From positions 176,814,356 to 176,878,355 of the forward strand of contig CM062297.1 in NCBI GenBank assembly GCA_031216915.1: 64,000 nt of DNA, read 5' to 3'. The DNA is from Pictodentalium vernedei. Lineage: Eukaryota > Mollusca > Scaphopoda > Dentaliida > Dentaliidae. The notes beneath the pieces were generated by a model that ran no database searches, was not told the origin of the DNA, and saw only the letters and a program-made list of their open reading frames with translations. Position numbers and translations under genes: made by a program. The first letter of the stretch is position 1. Each line of letters begins with the position of its first letter. Positions 63,461 through 64,000 of the stretch are shown one piece after another.

Positions 63461-64000
63461 TCATGGGAAGATTTTACGCTACCACTAGCGATTCGAATAG
63501 TAATTGCGTGGCACAATTTGTAGAAAAATCCAATGAAATTTCACTTTTATTTAAAAATAGTCCGTCAAAGAATAGGTTATTGACTCCTACTTTTCGTCCT
63601 GTGGCAACAGCCCAATAACGTGCTATTTACGAAGCCATTCCATTAACTGGGTTTAATTCCAGACTCTTTTGCTTAATTCCTAACGTGAAATAGACAGTGG
63701 TCCAAACGAACTGGCATGTTTTCACTGGCCAACCATCACAAAGCAATCAAATGCAACGAGCACTGTGTGAAAGTCCTGAACATATTACATGTACCATCCA
63801 TGTATACCTGTTAGAACTAAACTGACAAGAACTATATTGGCATGCACCTCTCACCGATTGTTTGGTTTTCCAGGAATTATGGCGTAGTTTCCACGAACTG
63901 GAGCAGGTCCCCCCGTCTCCGAAAAAGGCTCTTCCAAATGTCCGTGTACTGAACTTTGAATTAACCACAGCTGTATTCTATTTCAGTCACAGGCTGCAAA
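63461..64000. other. Host intergenic DNA to window end
   Basis: No gene, repeat family or RNA gene could be supported. Confidence 0.4.

Overview
The window looks like nuclear DNA of an invertebrate metazoan. tRNA-like SINEs with AATAAATAAA tails, broken non-LTR retrotransposons, TTAA-flanked and TA-flanked foldback MITEs and scattered minisatellites suggest a lophotrochozoan, perhaps a mollusc (low confidence). I see almost no host protein-coding sequence. The clearest genes belong to two large virus-like DNA transposons of the Polinton/Maverick (adintovirus-like) class.

Polinton A (1-9056) is cut by the left edge of the window. On the minus strand it carries the 5' part of a protein-primed family B DNA polymerase, a small SAP-like protein, a virion-type protein, a minor capsid protein, a packaging ATPase, a basic core-like protein and a conserved Polinton protein. 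One small plus-strand gene lies among them. The element ends in a repeat-rich terminal region whose last bases are ...CCTACT.

Polinton B (27880-44105, 16.2 kb) is complete at both ends. It has terminal inverted repeats of about 545 bp, AG...CT termini and a perfect 6-bp target duplication, ATCCTC. Its left half reads rightward: a Cys/His protein, a two-helix membrane protein, a PLA2-like protein, a retroviral-type integrase, the major capsid protein and a TFIIS-like zinc ribbon. Its right half reads mostly leftward: a fibre-like repeat protein, an adenain-like protease, the C-terminal part of the polymerase, then a block collinear with Polinton A. Together these genes make a virion (capsids, protease, ATPase, fibre, lytic and core proteins) and a self-replication and integration set (polymerase, integrase). 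Many are broken by frameshifts or in-frame TGA codons, so neither copy looks autonomous. Convergent gene pairs in both elements are separated by the same long hairpin.

Polinton B sits inside an older inverted-repeat element (27108-45681) that itself has AGTAGTAG termini and a nearly perfect 6-bp target duplication. A third element of this kind (52312-54231) is a 1.9-kb foldback with AGTAGTAGGG...CCCTACTACT ends and a perfect 6-bp duplication, TTCATG. The window therefore shows three nested or dispersed AG/CT-ended, 6-bp-duplicating elements. Two of them lack Polinton genes of their own and may be non-autonomous passengers of Polinton integrase.

The rest (9057-27101 and 45682-64000) is repeat-rich host DNA. 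It holds a minus-strand LINE (endonuclease and RT remnants, 10.0-13.3 kb), a second RT remnant interrupted by a SINE (21.2-22.8 kb), a LINE ORF1 remnant (24.4-25.4 kb), a LINE 3' end (56.3-57.3 kb), a hAT-like element (61.6-62.3 kb), TTAA-flanked and TA-flanked palindromic MITEs, a hairpin family seen at three loci, and an array of palindromic 20-bp units at 47.2-47.5 kb. One short open segment (55.67-55.91 kb) could be a host terminal exon.
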